DNA from: JAKASV01 sp964595035 | Lineage (GTDB): Bacteria > Babelota > Babeliae > Babelales > Vermiphilaceae | Reading direction: 5' to 3' | Length of the DNA: 25,539 nt | Assembly (NCBI GenBank): GCA_964595035.1 | Contig: CAZQNW010000009.1 | Span: forward strand, 1-25,539 | Part shown: in pieces, positions 23,694 to 25,539 of the stretch | Numbering within the stretch: the first letter of the stretch is position 1 | Layout of the letters: each line of letters starts with the position of its first letter | Translations under genes and position numbers: made by a program | Notes under the pieces: model-generated | What the model was told of the DNA's origin: nothing | What the model saw: only the letters and a program-made list of their open reading frames with translations | The model's database searches: none

Positions 23694-24449
23694 GTGAATC
23701 ACTATAAATGTATTATAGCGTATGATGGGACAGATTATTGTGGTTGGCAGATGCAACCGAACTGTCCTACGGTAACACGGACATTGCAATCTACGTTTTA
23801 TACAGTTTTTGGGGTTGAGGCAACAATTATTGGAGCTTCAAGAACTGATGCTGGTGTCCATGCGTTAGGACAGGTTGCTGTCTGTCGTACTGAATTAACC
23901 CTTGATCCTAAAAAACTCATGTGGGCTTGGAATAATAGGCTCAAATCCAGTGTTATGATCAGATCTTGCGATTGTGTAGAAGATTCCTTTCACCCACAAA
24001 AAAATGTTTTTCAAAAAACGTATACATACCATTTTTCATGCAACCGTCCATTGCCACATAAGGCACGTTATTGTTCGTATATACGCAAAAAAATTGATAT
24101 AGAAAAACTCAAAGCATGTCTGAGTATTTTTATTGGAACTCATAATTTCCGTTCATTTTGTACCGGTGATGATATGGGCGATGATACTGTAAGAACGGTA
24201 GATTCAATAGAAGTATATTATTCTCAGGATGAAGATACATATTGTATAGAAGTTAAGGGTAAATCTTTTTTACGTTATATGATCAGACGCATGGTAGGAG
24301 CAAGCTTATATGTTGCGAGTCACACATGTTTACCTGTAGACTATATTCGTACGGTTTTGCTGGCATGTAATCCTGAGCATCAGTTACCCACAGCTCCGGC
24401 TCATGGATTAGTTTTAAAATCTATACGCTATAACGAGGAGAAATCTTAA
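23694..24449 (+). CDS. truA: tRNA pseudouridine38-40 synthase TruA
   Basis: TruA makes pseudouridine at positions 38-40 in the anticodon stem-loop of many tRNAs. The 251-residue protein has the catalytic motif ASRTDAGVHALGQVA with nucleophile D52, an 'IAYDGTDYCGWQMQPN' opening and a 'GKSFLRYMIRRMVGA' segment. The start is GTG at 23694, with AAGGG about 5 bases upstream; the overlapping ATG two bases earlier is followed at once by a stop. The stop overlaps the start of the next gene in TAATG, indicating coupled translation. Confidence 0.95.
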   Translation: MNHYKCIIAYDGTDYCGWQMQPNCPTVTRTLQSTFYTVFGVEATIIGASRTDAGVHALGQVAVCRTELTLDPKKLMWAWNNRLKSSVMIRSCDCVEDSFHPQKNVFQKTYTYHFSCNRPLPHKARYCSYIRKKIDIEKLKACLSIFIGTHNFRSFCTGDDMGDDTVRTVDSIEVYYSQDEDTYCIEVKGKSFLRYMIRRMVGASLYVASHTCLPVDYIRTVLLACNPEHQLPTAPAHGLVLKSIRYNEEKS

Positions 24450-25006
24450 TGGAAATGAGACGTACGTCCTGGATAAAAATATCAGGTATTCTTCTTATTG
24501 TGGGATTTTTAATTGCAGGCGGGTTATGGTTTTTTAAAAAACCATCAAGCCCCATAGAAGATTTTAATGATGCTCGCGATACGCAAGAGATTTTAAAAAT
24601 ATTTGAACGTGATCGTTATTGGCTGTTGGCCAGTGAGGATTATTCTCCTGAATTTATGCTTAAACATCGAGCGCCAAGTCAGGATATTAAGTATATGGGG
24701 CGTTTGCGCATAAAGGTTTGGTGGGAACAAAATAAGTTTGTCGGGTTCAGTGCTTATTACATGAAAACTCCTACGCATGGATTTTTATTATTTTTAGCTG
24801 TAAATCCTGAATTTAGAGGCAGAGATAAAGGATATGCCGAAAAGCTTTTAAAATATGTCTTAGGACAATTAAGAAGCATGGGAGCAGAGCAGGTACAACT
24901 ATGTACGCGAACTGATAATATGCGTGCACAAAGACTTTATCAGCGCGTTGGCTTTCACGAAATTTCTCGTGACGACGGTTTTATGTATTTTCAATATGAT
25001 TTCTAA
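24449..25006 (+). CDS. Membrane-anchored GNAT-family acetyltransferase
   Basis: This 185-residue protein has a single N-terminal membrane segment (about 9-29, after Arg/Lys residues), then a GNAT domain. The acetyl-CoA-binding motif reads 'LAVNPEFRGRDKGYAEKLL', matching R/Q-x-x-G-x-G/A, and 'TRTDNMRAQRLYQRVGF' is the typical motif B. Acetyl-CoA-dependent transfer to an amine is likely; the substrate is unknown. A membrane-anchored GNAT is uncommon, and the domain should face the cytoplasm to reach acetyl-CoA. The start codon overlaps the truA stop (TAATG) and GAGGAG lies upstream, so it is translated with truA. Confidence 0.85.
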   Translation: MEMRRTSWIKISGILLIVGFLIAGGLWFFKKPSSPIEDFNDARDTQEILKIFERDRYWLLASEDYSPEFMLKHRAPSQDIKYMGRLRIKVWWEQNKFVGFSAYYMKTPTHGFLLFLAVNPEFRGRDKGYAEKLLKYVLGQLRSMGAEQVQLCTRTDNMRAQRLYQRVGFHEISRDDGFMYFQYDF

Positions 25007-25093
25007 TTATGACTTCTAATTAAAAAAACAATAATATCTTTTATGATTATCGACTTAGTTATATCTTGAGGCATAAAGAGGAACAATAAATAC

Positions 25094-25507
25094 ATGAATG
25101 ATACACCAAAATTTGTTGTTGGAGTTATTGGAATTATACGTAAAGTTGATAATATCTTGCTTATGCGTAGAGCTTTAAATAAGTCTACCAATCCAGGAAA
25201 ATGGGAAGCTGTAGCAGGGAAAGTTGAATTTAATGAGCATCCAAATGATGCTTTGCGTCGAGAGATCAAAGAAGAGTCAGGACTTAATGTACTTATTCAT
25301 GAGCGTCCTTTGACCGTCTTGCAAACGATGCGGGGGACTGAGCCCATGATTTTATTGTATTATGTATGTGATTATGTCAGTGGTGATGTTATTTTATCCA
25401 AAGAGCATGATGCTTATAGATGGGTGGATATTCAGGAAATTAGAACCCTTTGTTCATTTAACGAATTAATTGAAATTGTCGACAATATACATATGTCAAA
25501 TTATTGA
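25094..25507 (+). CDS. NUDIX hydrolase
   Basis: This 137-residue protein carries a perfect NUDIX box, G-x5-E-x7-REUxEExGU, from about 47 to 69 ('GKVEFNEHP' to 'REIKEESGL'). NUDIX enzymes hydrolyse nucleoside diphosphates linked to another group. The architecture, 'VGVIGIIRKVDNILLMRRA' then 'NPGKWEAVAGKVE', is like MutT/8-oxo-dGTPase or dihydroneopterin-triphosphate types, but substrate cannot be assigned. It follows the GNAT gene by 87 bp. AGAGGA is upstream at rather long spacing. Confidence 0.9.
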   Translation: MNDTPKFVVGVIGIIRKVDNILLMRRALNKSTNPGKWEAVAGKVEFNEHPNDALRREIKEESGLNVLIHERPLTVLQTMRGTEPMILLYYVCDYVSGDVILSKEHDAYRWVDIQEIRTLCSFNELIEIVDNIHMSNY

Positions 25508-25539
25508 TACTTTATTTTACTTATATATCACTTATTTAA

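Noticed and set aside
1..25539. tRNA, rRNA, insertion sequence or prophage
   Set aside because: No cloverleaf with T-arm sequence, no transposase, no integrase and no terminal repeats were found. The repressor at 20 kb stands alone without phage genes.

Overview
This AT-rich bacterial window carries core genes for translation, protein targeting and DNA repair, together with exported proteins of eukaryote-like or host-interaction type: a RING-finger protein, a PPP-family phosphatase, a C11 protease, an M16 protease and a DUF2608 HAD protein. DUF2608 and RING/PPP proteins are typical of bacteria living in or on protists. The best guess is a reduced, protist-associated lineage such as Dependentiae (TM6). 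This rests on gene content only, and no rRNA is present to confirm it. Two 100-N scaffold gaps (6016-6115 and 8862-8961) interrupt the window.

Layout. 1-1.3 kb: endonuclease IV (+), then an intergenic stretch with a possible folded RNA. 1.3-5.5 kb: a leftward operon nusA-infB-WecA/MraY-family transferase. 5.7-6.2 kb: a non-coding region with a 36-bp pure A/T tract and at least 16 copies of an 11-mer (TTATCCACCAC / GTGGTGGATAA). Eight of the first nine bases match the DnaA box, and the copies are arranged as inverted modules. 6.2-9.5 kb: leftward type-4 uracil-DNA glycosylase, clostripain-like protease and a gapped, short ComEC. 9.7-13.3 kb: rightward DUF2608 protein and M16 peptidase. 13.3-16.1 kb: leftward RING protein, lactate dehydrogenase and GrpB-family protein. 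16.5-19.5 kb: leftward PPP phosphatase, HAS-barrel-like protein and FtsY. 20.0-25.5 kb: rightward non-cleavable S24-type repressor, palindromic sites, rpsF-rpsR, typA, truA, a membrane-anchored GNAT and a NUDIX hydrolase.

Main result. The 5.7-6.2 kb array is a good candidate for the chromosomal replication origin. Base composition supports this as well as the boxes. To its left the + strand is A/C-rich, even across the + strand nfo gene. To its right the + strand is G/T-rich in many places, even where genes lie on the - strand. The expression-machinery genes on both sides (nusA and infB leftward; rpsF, rpsR and typA rightward) point away from the array, so they would run with the replication forks. 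No dnaA, dnaN or rpmH is nearby, so the origin would sit in an uncommon place beside nusA-infB.

The second point of interest is the set of proteins with apparent export signals. The RING protein has two copies of an unrecognised ~157-residue domain before a C-terminal C3HC4 RING, and the phosphatase has a possible small barrel domain before its catalytic domain. Both look like host-directed effectors, but that is inference.
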